Source: Zeus faber (lineage: Eukaryota > Chordata > Actinopteri > Zeiformes > Zeidae). Taken from it: a stretch of DNA of 64,000 bases. Position numbers and translations under genes: made by a program. Of the stretch, positions 1-13,499 are shown piece by piece (position 1 is the first letter of the stretch; every line of letters starts with the position of its first letter). The stretch is from the NCBI GenBank assembly GCA_960531495.1, contig OY482848.1, positions 21,537,047 to 21,601,046 on the forward strand. The letters are read 5' to 3'. Under the pieces are notes generated by a model. It was not told the DNA's origin, searched no databases, and saw only the letters and a program-made list of their open reading frames with translations.

Positions 1-172
1 GACCCGGCTGGGAGAGCTTTCTAATGTGTTGTTTGTTTTATCAGCAAGGATCGTGTGGTGCAGAACGCCTCAACTCCTACGGACCAGACAACAACCAAGA
101 AAACACAGACTCTGATTATTCCTTTTTATTTTTATGTCCTTGTTTTGGCCCGTGAGCCTTTTGTTTCCAGTT

Positions 173-240
173 ATTAATAAATGTTGGTGCAGCACTGCCA
201 GAAAGACTCCGTCTCCCTCCATAAATGTGTGAGGTTTAGG
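173..240 (+). repeat. Dispersed repeat end, copy 1
   Basis: GTGCAGCAC-GCCAG-AAGACTCCGTCTCCCTCC matches the reverse complement of 20755-20825. The preceding 170 bp (AAACACAGACTCTGATTATT and so on) probably belong to the same unclassified element. Confidence 0.5.
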
Positions 241-1629
241 GAGGGGTGGGGGTGTCAGTGGGAAAAAACAGAGATTTTGATAACTGATTTGATAGCTGAT
301 TTTGAGTCCCCCTCAATATATCATTGTAAATATAATTATCATTTTAAATAATATAATAATATGCATTGAAACCACGCATGCAAATTAAAGCAATGCGTTT
401 TTACGTTTTGAAAGATTGCTTCCACTCCTCATATGACAGTGGTTTGGTCCACTGTCTCCCCAAAACGCCTCACATTAGCCTTCGGTACGAGTGTCTGTGG
501 CGCAATCTCTGGAAGTGGTGGCTGACTGTAATAAGTAGCTACTTTTCAAAGGTTAACTTAAAACAGATAAAACACATTAACAATTACAAGCAGAATGCAT
601 TTTGATCCCTCCATTACGCCGCCGTTGTATCTTGTGCGTCAACACGGCCGCCATATTGGTACGGGCAGCCGTGTCTCCTAATGGATGTATGTCTAGAAAT
701 GCAGGAAATGGGATTCAATGGGATTTTTTTTTTTCTGCAGGATTGTTCCCAATTCTAAAACAGCAAAAACACACATTGCCAGATTTTTAAATACATAAAA
801 ACTATTTTATTCTTCTAACATGTTCTTTGTTAAATGTGCTTTTTGTTCATCTCTGTCTTTCCTGTTTTTTCTCTCTTTTCTTCAGTCATCTGCTCGTTAG
901 TAACGATAAAAAAAGGTTATTAAGGGTATTCACTTTTTTAATAACCATGAAGGGAGATTCCAAAGCCAACCACAGTAGTTTGGCTATGATAAACTGGTAG
1001 GAATTTGTAGATTGGAGAAAGACAAACCAACAAATAAAAACAAACTCTTTCAATCTTAGATATTTAGAATTTTACGGTAAGGACATTAAGTAAACCTTTA
1101 GGAAGCTGAACCTACGAAATTGCAACCCTCATTTGTCCACCAACTTGATTTTTACGTATTGATTTTCCTCATGTCTCTCAGGGTTTTTTTTAGGGTGAAA
1201 GGTTGGTCTATTGACAGGCATCATTTCACATTGGCAAAGTAAGATTCTTCACTTGAGACACTGACCATCAAACTTGACGGATGTTTATTATGTGGGCTGA
1301 CAGTTTCCATCAGGGGTCTTTGCAAGGTTGCTTCCCGAATGGCATCTCAAGACTTTTCCCATATGTATAGATCATAAAAAGACATGCAGTAATGCTCTTT
1401 GTTTCAACTCAATGATGATAAAGCTGTGTCCCCATTTCTCTGGTTACGTACCTGTACCAGCAGTGAGTCGTGCAAGGACACTCATCTGTGACTCATCCCA
1501 CTGAGTCATGCAGCTAGAAAATGCATCTCAGAAAATGAGTGGCGGCTGGTGGTGCCTCGACTGCGTGGAATGAGTTCTTAATCCAGACTCTTCTCATGCG
1601 TGGTACCTCAACGGTGGATGAGCCCATTA
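241..1629. other. No recognised feature
   Basis: AT-rich, with only short ORFs that start at non-ATG codons or lack any family signature. GACTCATCCCACTGAGTC at 1490-1507 is a short palindromic word. Confidence 0.6.
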
Positions 1630-1977
1630 TGCTCTGCAGAGACACTCACAACCTTCAAGAAACACCTGAAGACCCTGCTCTCTCTGGTAACACCTGAATA
1701 TCTTATTCTATCTTCTAGCTATGACCAACTATTCTTGTTTCAGTTGAGGTTGACTAGCTGTTAAGTTGTTTTTAGACACAATGCACAAACACAAAATTGT
1801 GATTATTGTGATTACTTACAGCATGTTGCACTTGTAACTGGTTTAATTTAGAAACAGGCGATCATGCAATCAAGTTCAATGTTGCTCCAATGGTCGATGT
1901 GTGCTTTAATTGTTTCTGGCCTCTCACGAAAGTCACTTTGGACAAAAGTGTCTGCTAAATGATTAAATGTAAATATA
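1630..1977 (+). repeat. Retrotransposon 3'-end-like repeat with conserved terminal word
   Basis: CTTCAAGAAACACCTGAAGA near 1655 and the end ACTTTGGACAAAAGTGTCTG / CTAAATGATTAAATGTAAAT (1935-1975) form a typical fish retrotransposon tail. The terminal word is the reverse complement of those at 21936-21985 and 62830-62920. Confidence 0.5.
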
Positions 1978-4743
1978 AATTACTTTACAGGATTTCATGA
2001 TTATCATTCAGATCCTCCATTAGGATAGAGGTGTATTATGAACTTTTCATTTCAGCCTTTTCGGAATCCTGAGCGTGATTGAATACCGAATAGTGTTGTG
2101 AAAGTAAATAACACCGCTGAATGGGAAGTAATGTCGTTTTTTGTATGTGATACCAGTAAAATACCAGGGAGATTATTACCACGGTAACAGAAAGGGAATG
2201 GGGTCCAAATAAAAATAGCTGCGATTCATATTTAATCCCTCATTTTTTAATGCATCTGTGCATGACAGATGGGCAGGTTATGCTTATCTCTGACTGGGCA
2301 GCAAGAATGGAATTCCTCTGCATAAACGGCATTCCACCCTACAAATCCTCAGTGATGAAAGGTTTGACTCTATTTTTCAGATTCGGTTCCAGGACTTCCT
2401 GAAGAATGGGCCAGGAAAGCCTGTTTAGCTCTGAGTTGTAGATGGAATTCTCACAATAATAATTGAATTCTGTCAAAATTATTTAATTTTGGCTGAAGAA
2501 AGACAACGGTTGACCCCAGAAAATATTTTAGCCTAATTGTCTCAAAAATATATATTTTGGCAAAGAAATGGAATGTGTGAATCACTAAAATAATTAACTT
2601 CTCTCCAAATGATTTATTTTGGTGGAATGAATCAGTCACATTTAATAAGAATTATGTCAAGTGCCTTGGCGATTTTTGCCTTGGGCTCAGTAATTACTTT
2701 TGTTTGTGAGTCAAAGATTGACTCTTTTGCTGGAGTGACTCCCGACTCCTGACTCATATAAAAGATTTGTTCGCTATGAAGGAATTGTTCCTGAGTTTGG
2801 CATCACTACAAGCCGTTGGCTTTGCAGAGTTGCAAAGGCAGATCTATTGTCGAAGGCTAAAACTGCCAAGCCTCAGGTGCTGTCTTGTGATCCAAGTGCA
2901 ATTAACCAATCAATTTAATCATATCCGTTCTTTCTGAAATCCAGTCAAGCTTCTAAAAAGTTACACATACTGTATGTTGTCAATGTAATTGCTCCCTGCC
3001 TTGCTTTACCGCAAATGCATTAGCCTTATGTAAAAGAGGTGTGGGCAAGGTCCATTTGTAAAATGCTTTCAATAGTAGTGCAGAAGGTCAGTTGTTTGGA
3101 TGACGCACCACACTAGACAGACTGAGGGCATGGCCAGCGCTATAAATTATGTACATCCCCTCGTACCAGTTGTTCTCGATGCTTCAGCGAAGGAGAGACA
3201 TGGATTATACACTCCTGACCAGGAGCAGTCTCTAAATGGAGTTATTGAATTACACACCCGCAAGGTACTGTGCTCCAAATAGACTAAACAAGAGATAATT
3301 TAGATAGCGAGACGCAACTTGACAGAGCCATTAGTGGAACAACAAAGATGTTTGATTTATTGTGATACGATTTAGTTTGACGTCGCTCAAAACAACAGCG
3401 TAACCAGCAAAAGACCTTGCGTACGAGGATTTAAGTATCGCAAAATATAAACACGTACAATAGAAAATGCAATGCAAAAGTCATGTATTAACAATAAAAA
3501 CCTTGTTCTTTCGCAGCATATACAGTAACTATATATAAGTGGTGATGTTTTCGGTTAAGGAAAAAAGGTTGTTTACTGTCTAGTAACATTGAATCAACCT
3601 TATAATAGAACGTGGGCCAAAAATGAAAGTTTGGAAGATTATCAATGATTATCAATTTTGTGCTAATGCTAATGTAATGCAGCGTCATCATCAAACACTC
3701 TCATTGTCCTCCATTATATCTAAAAGCTTGTGTTGTCTCTACAGCGTTTCCTCTTCTGTTTCTCTGTTTCAAAACAGTTTTTCATGCTGTTCAAAACAAT
3801 TCGTCCAATAACAAACTATTAGCTTGTCAGTTTTCAGCCAATGTGTGCCAATGTTCAAATTTGTGAATAATGCTGTTGAGGACCTGATTTTCCATGAGGA
3901 CCCAAGAACTCTTGTTGAGCCACATTGTCATTGTGAAATCCACAATTGACAGAGACAAATACACCGAACAGCTATAGTCCCCACCAGTCAGACATCTTGT
4001 ACCCACACGGTCACAGCCTTGATGGATTTATGAAATTTGGCAACCAAAAGCAATGTGTAGGCTTCACAATCTTTCATGCTAAAATAAACAGATCACATTC
4101 AGAAAACGTATATTCCTAACGAGCGAAAGACAGGGCAGGCTCGAAATTACAATCAGTTTGCCCAGATTGGTCCCTGGAGGGTTTTTGAATGCCTGAGATG
4201 CCTCCTTTGAGGCAGATACAGATTGTTCTCAGCCTTTAAATGTTGGAGATCAGGTTGTCTGTCAAGGCCGTCTGACACTGTAATAGCCAGTGCATTTACG
4301 GGAGGAAGCAGTTTGTATGCCTGGCCACTGGTTCCCAAGGGCTTTTGAGGGCAGCAGTTTAGCAGAGACCAAAGACAAATCCGGACAATATCTGGAAGCA
4401 ACCAGGCCACCATTACTGCAGTGTGCTATCATTACACTAATTAGTGTATTAGCATTGTTTAGCATGACACTCTCAGACATCTTTATCTTAACAAGATGCA
4501 TCCCATTAGTCTGTTTCCATATATTTAAGCAGGAGGTACACTTAAAAAGATGTGAGAACAAATGTCGTAAGAACCACCAGAGAACATGTCCCTGAACACC
4601 GTCAGCAGAATACTCAATAAGAACTGGTTGGCGAAAGGAGTTGGGAGTGCCTTTGCTTCACATAAAGATAAAAAATAAAATAAAATAAAAAATAGTGAAA
4701 TCAAACTCAAACAAAGTGTCACGGAAGGTAATTTATTGACAGT
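1978..4743. other. No recognised gene
   Basis: Unique-looking AT-rich DNA. GACTC words recur at 2706-2755 and again at 32170-32290 (CTTTTGCTGGAGTGACTCCC and CCTTTGCCGGAGTGACTCCC), hinting at one more dispersed repeat. The ORFs at 4153-4595 are mutual shadows. Confidence 0.5.
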
Positions 4744-5395
4744 ACCCGTATTTTCTCAAATAGGGACCGGGACTTATTTAACTTTATTGTATTTTATTTT
4801 ATTTTATTTTATTTTATATTATTCTATTCACTTACATTACGTTTTAGGAACCAGTTAGTTTCAGTTAGTTAGCGAGATGGAAATTAGGTTAGCTATAATG
4901 TTCGGTTTAGAACTTATTGGGCATAATCTCTTGGTGTGTTGCAAAGACATTTCACTTGTGACAAATAAACCTCTTGAATCTTGAATCTTGACCTTTATTT
5001 ACCCCAACTGTAGAGGATACCACGCTTATACTGTATTAGAGCCAGGACTTTATATCTAAAACCAAACCAAAACTCTCTCTTTGAATTTTAAATCAAAGTT
5101 CCGTCTAGGTGTTCCTCAAAAATGAATACATCTAAAATAGTCGTGCATTTTTTATTTTTTTTGTAAAGCGACACAAAATGCACAGTGGACCGGAGATCGC
5201 TCTCTCCCATGCAATCCACGTCCCTTAGTTGGGTTTAAAATGGTTTTTTTTTCATACAAGTAGAAACTAATGAAAATAAATAGATCTAAAATAAAATCAC
5301 AGGGAAACCTGCACGTGCACATACACACTGACTCTGATTCAGCCCTGCGTACCGGTTTCTATTTGAGAACCAATTTATATTTGAGGAAATACGGT
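4744..5395. mobile_element. Decayed inverted-repeat DNA transposon
   Basis: ACCCGTATTTTCTCAAATAG at 4744-4763 and the inverted TATTTGAGGAAATACGGT at 5378-5395 are near complements. A second inverted word (GGACCGG / CCGGTTTCTATTTGAG) lies inside each end. No transposase frame is seen. An L2 3' tail lies within it. Confidence 0.55.
4775..4992 (+). mobile_element. L2 LINE 3' tail
   Basis: Follows the intact L2 3' UTR in order: TATTTTATT runs, TTACGTTTTAGGA, CAGTTAGT, ACTTATTG, then TGTGACAAATAAA and three TTGAATC-type heptamers ending near 4992. It is a 5'-truncated copy of about 220 bp. Confidence 0.75.
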
Positions 5396-6064
5396 CTATC
5401 CGAATGTTGCGGCTCCATTTGGACCACTCGCGACAAGGGGAGCTCTCAACGTGAGAAAAAGACAAACGACATAGTTTGGCGCAGAGAACACCGCAAGAAC
5501 CCAGATGTCAATTTGTCAATTTGTTATTGTCTTGTTCTGAAGACATCCTTCTGGGCAAAAACTTCAAAAAAAAATTCAAGTGTAGCTCTACCTTTAATCT
5601 TGCACATATAATATTTCTAATTGATTTAATTATGATATTCAGTTGTTAAGAGCACAATAAATCCAATGCAACTGTTTGCCTATTGATATGATAGCCCATA
5701 TGATCCCAAAGCCAATATCATAAGCCATTTCTAAACTACTGTTTTTAAAATTAAGGAACACCCACATTGTCGACTGTACCTTGATCTTCATCTGCCTCTC
5801 TGCATGAGGTCATCTAGTCTATCTACCTCATCTAGTTTAGTGATAGCCAACAACTTTATTGCACACTGCAGCATTGGTGGCCTCGCTAGAGGGCCAAACA
5901 TATAAATTTGTCTGTATTTGAAGCTGAAGCTGTTGCGTCTCAGGTTGCTCAGCATCGTACTCAATGAGGCCTTCACCACTTTTTACCACTCAGCACAAAG
6001 TTCCCTTGGCTTAATGGAAAATCAACAAATGGGGCAGCAACATTCCAATTGCGACATCAAACTA

Positions 6065-6470
6065 TCTCCCCTCGCTCTATAAAGGCAGGAATCTGTCTGT
6101 CTGTATGTCTGTCTGTCCGTCTGACCATTATCAACTGTTCATCTGTACTTAACACTTGGCAGGTGTATTGCTGGGGACCCAAGGACCTTCAGTGTCGAAT
6201 TTGGTACAATTTGGACATGTGGCATGTGTAATCTAAGAATTAATAAATAATAAATAATAATAATATCTAACTAGAAAGGAAGGAATATCTGTCTTTTTGT
6301 CTGTCTGTACTGTATGTATGTATGTATGTATGTATGTATGTATGTCCTTTGATTATCTCGAAAGTCGTTCTTCCGATCTCCTTTTGCCGGGGACCCAAGG
6401 ACGTGCAGTGTCAATTTGGTGCAATTTGTACACGCGACATGTGAAATATAAATAAACTTTCGATAAACAG
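6065..6470 (+). repeat. Two adjacent copies of a dispersed fish repeat
   Basis: Copy 1 (about 6065-6235) and copy 2 (about 6272-6470) share (CTGT)n, then GGGGACCCAAGGAC, CAGTGTC, AATTTGG-ACAATTTG and CATGTG-AAT. Copy 2 has a TATG run at 6313-6342. No coding content. Confidence 0.7.
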
Positions 6471-6479
6471 TGAGCAACT

Positions 6480-8344
6480 GGGGGACGGGGCATAGGGGCT
6501 CTGCAGGGAGTCTCTTTCCCCAGTGTATGACTTTAACCAGCAGTTTCATCTTCCATTGTGGAACACAGGAGTGAATCATTGACGTTTTTATTAAACTGTG
6601 CCATTAAACTTGTCTTAGAAAACCTTGCATTTTGAAGGAAGATGCACTAGTAATCATAATTCAGCAACGTAACTCAAGCGGTACAATCGAAAGAAAAGAA
6701 TAAGGCACCCTGAGGTGGCTTCCACTCTTAGGGGGGCAGATGCGCCTGTCAGCAATGCACAAAAATGGCACAAAACCATAAATGTTACAAAAGAACTGCA
6801 GTATTTGGAAGCAAGAACAGTAGACCAGTCACTCAGGACACAATTAGAGAGGAACTTGCCGCTTGAAGCTTTTAAGTACAATTATGTGTAGCTCCTTGCA
6901 GCTGAGATGCACACGGATGAACAACTGCTTTGGACATCCTTAGAGAAGGACATACGTTTATCATCGTTGAAGAGACAAGACATTGACTGTGACGGAAAGC
7001 TTTTATAACGTACGGCAGTGATACTAAAGATACACGACGGGAGAAATGTAATGTTAATCCCCAACTGCCATGGCCACCCATGAACATAATTATTGATGCT
7101 GCCAAGAATTTGGCGCCAACTTGACAGCCTGGTTACCATGACATTCGCAATGAATCTTGTGTTTCTGCAGAAGGTTCCAAGACATTTATATGAGTTTCTC
7201 AAGATGTAATGAAAATGTCACAGTGGGGAAGAAGGCTAATGCCAAAACATGCATCCTTAGCCATGGTTGTCTGCCACATTTTCTAGGCCTGCTCAGCTGA
7301 TTGGGCTATTAACTGGGCTTGGACATTCCTCATCAAATTCTCAACTCCTGGAGCACGAGAGATCTAGAAGATGTTCAGAGGCAGAGACGTCTCTACCACA
7401 TATTACCTAACAACCACTGGAAATGATGCACATTTTGGGGGAAGAAGAAGAGGGGGAAAAAAAAACCTAATTGTGCCTACTTTTACCTAAAGTCCGCTGG
7501 TGTTCCTAGCCAGCTGTGTCCCCTAGCTGTATGCATAATATGCAAACTGCATACCCAGTTGCCTATGAGAAATTGGAATTCACTTGTTGTGAAAAGATAT
7601 GCATAATTTTGAAATTACACTTTGAATTGGACTACTCTTTGCTGTGGATGCCCAGCGATGCGCTTCAGTGATCTCATTCTCAATGTAAATCTGAATAATT
7701 TATTAATTTATACATTTTAAACAGCAGGAAACCAAAGTTTCTTCCCACACCTATATGAGGAAACAGATGCGAGGAGGGACCCACACTGTTGCCTCTCATT
7801 GTAAAAGAAAACAGTCTCAGTACAAACAATTACCCAATTAATATTTTAATTGCATTTAATTACAGAGAGCAGGAGTCTCCCTTCGACTCAAAACCAGTTG
7901 CAAATTACCTATCATATTCTGGCCATTACTACGTACAACAATCAACATCTTGAGTAACATGGGGGTGTAATTATTTACCGACTTGCGGATGGTTAATGCG
8001 AGAACAATTTCTGGTGGAGCTACAGTATATGCAGGATGTGGTGGAAATAGAATGTTTTAACATCATCGGTGCACCAATTCTGCATTTACCGGCTACAGTG
8101 GAGCAGGGTTAGGATAATACACAAAAGAAACAGCATCGAGCATCACATGACCCGCTGGGAGTTTCCGAGATCTGAAGTAGCCTATATGTTTTTGTATTTT
8201 CAAAAAGTAGTCAGTTTTCCTTAATTTCAAAAATAATAATAATATAGTAATATAATAAAAAATTACTAATAATAGTAATAGTCTGGTAGACTTTTTTTTT
8301 TTAACGTTTTCTTTAAACCTTCATATGATCCTGTATCATGCAGT
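6480..8344. other. No recognised gene
   Basis: Mixed AT-rich DNA. The overlapping minus-strand ORFs at 6654-7202 show no family signature. CCAATTAATATTTTAATTGC (7835-7854) is a homeodomain-like AT cluster. Confidence 0.5.
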
Positions 8345-8999
8345 ATATGCCAGATCAGCCACAACATTAAATACACTGACAGGTGAAGTGAATAACATTA
8401 CTCATCTCATTCCAATGTCACCTGTCAAGGGGTGGGAAATATAAGGCAGCAAGTGAACAGTCAGTTCTTGAAGTTGATGTGTTGGACGCAGTGAAATGAG
8501 CAAGTGTAAGGATCTGAGCAACTTTGACACGGGCCAGATTGTGATGGCTCGATGACTGGGTCAGAGCATCTCCAAATGGCAGGTCTTGTGGGGTGTTCCC
8601 AGTATGCACTGGTTAGTACCAACCAAAAGTAGTCCAAGGAAGGACAACCAGTGAACCAGCGGCAGGGTCATGGGCGCCCATGGGCTCATTGATTCACATG
8701 GGGAGCAGACTGTAGTCTAGCGCGCAGACTGGGCAAATAGCCCATACTGATCCCTGCCAACCGCCGAAAGTGCCTACAATGGATACCTGTGGGATATGCT
8801 GGAACAACAAGCCCCACCTTGCAATTTACTGGACTGAAAAGACCTGCTATCTTGGTACCAGATACCACAGGACACCTTCAGAGATCTTGTGGAGTCCATG
8901 CCTCGACAGGTCAAAGCTGTTTTTGTCGGCATGATGGGGAGCTACACAATATTTGTGGTTATTAGTGGTCGTTTTAATGTTGGGGCTGATCAGTATATA
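8345..8999 (+). mobile_element. Tc1/mariner-type transposon remnant, internally deleted
   Basis: Terminal inverted repeats are visible: GATCAGCCACAACATTAAA at 8353-8371 and its near complement TTTAATGTTGGGGCTGATC at 8973-8991. Both lie next to TATA sequence consistent with TA insertion. Inside, plus-strand translation gives a transposase N-terminal helix-turn-helix remnant (GQIVMA, LGQSIS, WSKE with stops). After a gap come C-terminal remnants (a WDMLE-like stretch and PDTTG near 8865). The catalytic DDE region is missing. It is a non-autonomous fossil of about 655 bp. Confidence 0.82.
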
Positions 9000-9404
9000 A
9001 CATCTATCTGGTCCCAAACAAGAATGTTCCCCACCCCTGTGTTACATGATAGAAGTCATATGTTGCAACTCTAAACTGATTCAGATGTTTCGTATTCCTA
9101 TCCAGGGATATGGTCTGGAGAGTAAATTACAGATGTTGCTTATACTTTGCGATTGGGCCACATTACACAGACATAGGGTCTATGTTCCTCTCTAATGGGA
9201 ATGAAAACTGTCATCAAAGGACCCCTTCTATGTTAGGTGAGCTATTGCTTTTCCTTCTTACTTAAAGAATAAGAAAATGTAAAAAATATTTATGTATACA
9301 GTATAGCATTTGTGTGTAGTGGGTTCACTCCGGGGCTGAGTTAACGGCATTGCAATAGCTTATATTAGATCACATGGTACACCGTCTATTTTCTTTGTGC
9401 GTAC

Positions 9405-9450
9405 CTTCAAGTCCCCGTTGTGGGACAAATAAAGGTATATTAAAAAAAAA
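9405..9450 (+). repeat. LINE/SINE-like 3' end
   Basis: CCGTTGTGGGACAAATAAAG followed by GTAT and an A-run, a frequent fish retroelement terminus. Confidence 0.4.
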
Positions 9451-10935
9451 ACCTGCAGTCACCTTTGTTTGTTGCTGAGGCAGAATTACACCAACACCAA
9501 AAATTGGTTTTAGCCTTGTCATAGATGAGAGTCCTACTGATTTGAACACTGTAAATACTTACCATCATTACTCAATTGCTCTGGAAGATAATTATGTCAG
9601 GTCATGTGGAGGTGATGGATCGGGCCTCTCCTGTAATTTCTCACAATTTTCCAAAAAAGTGATATCTTCATGAAGCAGCCGGTGATGAGGATCAAATAAT
9701 TTCACCATTGAATAGTGTATCGTGTTCATGTTGAAGGTTCCGTCAAGCTGGATTGGGAGACATTATGTTTGTATCTTTGTAACAAGTTGTTTGTTGCAGG
9801 ATACTTTGGAGGTCTATTCAGTGGTTTTCACTCAAACAAGACCATAAACACTCATTTGTTTGTTTCTTATGCACTACAAAGATAAAGATAGAGCTTGATG
9901 TTTTGGAGTAGATGCATCAGTAGTGCTTGAGAAGCTCCAGCTTTTGGTCTGTGAAACAAGGAAAGCCACCTGGGATTGCTACCTTTTGAGCATCCACTCT
10001 CTGCTACCATGGTTCTTCTCACAACAGCATCAGAAAATCATGTTCCCAATAGAAAACATGATCAACTAATTTGATCCCTTTACCTGAATATCCGTGGAGA
10101 ACATCTAGAGGTTACAGGTGAAGCAATGTCGCACTGCTAACCACATGAAAAAGCAGGCAAGCTTATAACTGTATTATTGCTACACTTTCATCAAATCAGT
10201 TTTATGTCACCATCAATAGTCCTCAGAATTATATTTTTATATTGACCATTGTATTTCCCAAAATTGTTTGGATTGTAATTTGTAAAACCTGTAATTTCAT
10301 ATTGGAGATGGAGTACACACCCCCACCACTGACATTCATTACATCTGTGACTAGATTAGCATGCAGACAAGTAATGGACACCACTCATCTCTCAAGTACT
10401 TAGAATTGTTCCATCACTGATCCACCAGTTTCTCACACATTCTCACACTTGCGTTACATCAGCGCTCGCAGACAACAAAGCCATCAGAAGGGTTTTGCCA
10501 AAGTCAGACATCGCTCACATTTTTAGGAGGTGGGATTAGAGTTTCCCACATTCATGAAAAAAAAAAAAAGGCTTCTTGCTGCCCATGTATGGAGTAAATT
10601 CAGGGAATGTGCAGAACGTGGTGTATTCAGTTAAAGGGTTTTTCGTTTCTCTTGTACACACATACTACATACTCTGTACATACTCTTCACCTGCCACATT
10701 AGTGATATTATTGCAACTTTGGCTAGGAAAATCCCACAAATCAATGTCTATTCATTTAACGCTGATTTCACATTGTCTCCCTGCGCTGAATAAATTATCT
10801 CTTGACAGGCTTACTCATTTTCTGCAAGACAGCAAATGACCAAGGGAAGCCATTCAACATGTCTCATCTCAGGTATTGAATCTGGAAAAATACTTGGGGT
10901 ACCATCTTCAATTTCTTATACGATGGCACATGTAA
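9451..10935. other. No recognised gene
   Basis: Unique-looking sequence between the Tc1 remnant and the hAT remnant. The outer end of the hAT element may lie here but is not identified. Confidence 0.5.
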
Positions 10936-10939
10936 CCTT

Positions 10940-11754
10940 TTCAGCCATCACAAACTATGAATATGAAGAAGATCAAGAAGATCTTCTTCTGGATGCAATC
11001 ATCTGGAGATTGAGTTTGAAGCAGGTTTACTTCTGCTTTCAGGTTTGACACAACATCAGCCTTCTTTACCCTGGGGATGTAGGCCATCCTCTCCCTCTCT
11101 GTCTTGAATGGTTCTTTGAACTTCTGCAAAGACACTGAAAGCCTTCACAAGATTTGAACCACCATCTGTGGTTGTAACGGCCACCTTGTCTTTTATGTTG
11201 AGATCTCTGCACGTCTCCAACATCTCTGCCAAAACATCATATGCGTGGTACCCTATGATCATGCAACAGGCTAATGCCCCCAGAGCAGATGCTTAAGGTT
11301 TCTTGGTTAATCCAGTGGATAGTCACCCCAAAGAAGCTTCTGTTGTGTGATGACTATGCATCTGTTGTGGTACTGTCCATACATAGTACTGTTTGGACAA
11401 AGTACTGTTTGGTCTTAGACAGTGTGCTTTTCATTGATACATTCTCATCCTCATGCATTCCTTCCCAATGATCTCCTTGACATCAAATGCCTGGAAGGTA
11501 AAAATCGCTCTGAATAAATTCCTGTATTCTGGTCTATCCAGAGTGTGAAGTGGATGCAGTCCTTGAATGACGAAGTTAAGGATCAACTTGTCAAAATGCT
11601 CTTGGGTTATGGTGGGGGTACCACCCCTAAAACACTGTGCTACACTGCCTTGTGTGAGGGGAACACAGTGTTTCTTCTCATTCTGGGGTTTTCTCCTTTT
11701 CTTGCAGTGCTCATGCTCCATTTCCATGGAGGCCATTTTATTTGAGTGGACCAT
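10940..11754 (-). pseudogene. Second hAT-family transposase remnant
   Basis: Minus-strand frames carry typical hAT motifs: ITQEHFDKLILNFVIQGLHP at about 11540-11600 (N-terminal core), then SALGALACCMIIGYHAYDVLAE near 11230-11290, then DKVAVTTTDGGSNLVKAFSVF at about 11115-11180. The last resembles the catalytic-core TTTDNGSN motif. Frames shift between these blocks and stops intervene, so the gene is dead. I could not define the terminal repeats. The family differs from the copy at 12.2-13.5 kb, which keeps other parts. Confidence 0.72.
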
Positions 11755-12167
11755 CTACAAAAGGAATACAATTTTGTATCTTGTAATATTCAAGTATCAG
11801 AGCACACTTAATTCTGACATCCATGGACAATAATGCACCTTACTACCATAACAATATCCACTTGACTTGCACTGATGTTCAGTGTACTACACTGTAGCAT
11901 ATTTACACAACTGAACCGTATATACCTAGCAAATAGTGTATTCTACTTATGGTTATGGTTCTCTAGTCCGTATTCTAGTTTTAGCTATTCTATTCATTTA
12001 TATCTTTAACATTTGAGTCAATTTAGTTATTGTATATTATTCAGCCTTTAATTGTATTTGTTTCTTTTACCTCCCTCACTGCTTTTGTATTTTGATGTAT
12101 GTCAAGTGGCTGATATAAAACTTCAACTCTTCTTTATTTTATTAATAAGTACTCTATCTATCTACAG

Positions 12168-13499
12168 CAGTGCAGCCCAACCTTTTCAGACTGGTGGCCC
12201 ACTAAAAAATCTCAAAGGTGTTCAAGGCCCACATCCGACCAGAAGAAATACGGGAGCCAAACGGTGTGTTCTCAGAGGACGTATATTTTAACAATCGTAT
12301 GCATTCTCATACATACAGTGCAGTAGTGGTAAAACAAAAAAAGGGGTGTGTAAAAAATAATCTTATATCTATGGAACTTTCGTGTAACATTCGTAACGTA
12401 AAACTAACAATAACAAGAGAACATTCATATTAACTCACCACATAAGAAGGCTGATGTTGCATGGCAGACACCAGATGCTTGATGTCTGGCTTAAGGGACA
12501 ACAGTCTCAGGCGAAGATCTGGCTTAACAATCAGTTTATTCCTGTCTTTCATCTTCAATGCCACAACCGCCGAAAAGCCTGTCTCACAGAGATATAGCGT
12601 CTGGAAAGGCGTCAAAAAGATCAGGACACTCAGAAGCAACATGAAGCTGTTCGTTATCAGCTGTTCAGACACATTCTCTGCCATCTCGTCAATCCTGCGT
12701 TTGACTGAGTTATCATACAATGATATGAGGTTGCTTGGCTTGCACGCCTTCTCTCCCAACATCACCCCCACAATCACTTTTGGCAGGAAGAACCAAATTC
12801 TCCCCGATTGTATGGGCTTACCAGGCTTGGCTATGAGTCGGCAACACGATAGGCGCTCCCGTTGCCTTTGTGTTCTCGGTGCCAATACATGGCGTTCCGA
12901 TGTCTTTCTTCTTGCCCTGATGCTCCTCAAGTTTATTATCGAAAAATTCAAGCGGCTTGGACATGACATGTTGGTTTTTTGTCTCGAGGGGAAGGTGCAG
13001 TTTACATGAAGAGCTAAGTTTGATAAAATCTCGGAACGCACCACACACAGCGTTAATGGTTCGTCTTCCATGCCTGTCTAAAAAAATCCCAATGATAAAT
13101 ATTCAGTGCTTTACTTTCTCCGAACCTTTCTTTTTTGTTTGACAGGCGGGATTGTCCCGCCCGTCTGATCCATTTTGATTATCACCGCAAGTTCAAAAAT
13201 GTACAGGTGCACGTCGATCGCAGTCCAGCTTGGACGTAGTACACCCTAACATAAGTTCCTATCTATTTGTGATGATGCATTTTTTATGGTTTTAAAGGAA
13301 AAATACAATGAAATCTTTTTTTTTTTTTACATGTAAAAACGTTTTTGTAATTAATGATTTTTAATTTATCTTTAAAATAAAATCTATGTGTTTTGTCCAA
13401 GATTTGGCAGCCAACTTGCAATACTCTCCGCAACCTCTTCGGCTGCGGCCCACCGGTGGGCCCACTGGTGCGCCTCGGCCCATAGGTTGGGAATCACTG
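12168..13499 (-). mobile_element. hAT DNA transposon, internally deleted, with 8-bp target-site duplication
   Basis: The ends are inverted repeats: the left begins CAGTGCAGCCCAACC, and the reverse complement of the right end begins CAGTGATTCCCAACC. Both continue into GGCCCAC-type sequence. The 1332-bp element is flanked by identical ATCTACAG at 12160-12167 and 13500-13507, the 8-bp duplication typical of hAT transposition. Transposase remnants lie on the minus strand. Confidence 0.93.
12430..13071 (-). pseudogene. Broken hAT transposase (BED finger / hATC type)
   Basis: A 213-codon minus-strand frame. Its C-terminal half carries the hAT dimerisation (hATC-like) region seen in ZBED5/SCAND3-type proteins (LCETGFSAVVALKMK... 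PDIKHLVSAMQHQPS). Before that is DNSVKRRIDEMAENVSEQLI, the start of the catalytic region. The catalytic core between them is missing, explaining the short element. A BED-finger tail (HV-SKPLEFFDNKLEE) is in a different minus frame (12818-13048), so at least one frameshift exists. It cannot make an active transposase. The 182-codon plus-strand ORF here is an antisense shadow. Confidence 0.82.

Noticed and set aside
12461..13009. 182-codon plus-strand ORF
   Set aside because: Antisense to the hAT transposase remnant, which carries the recognisable motifs.
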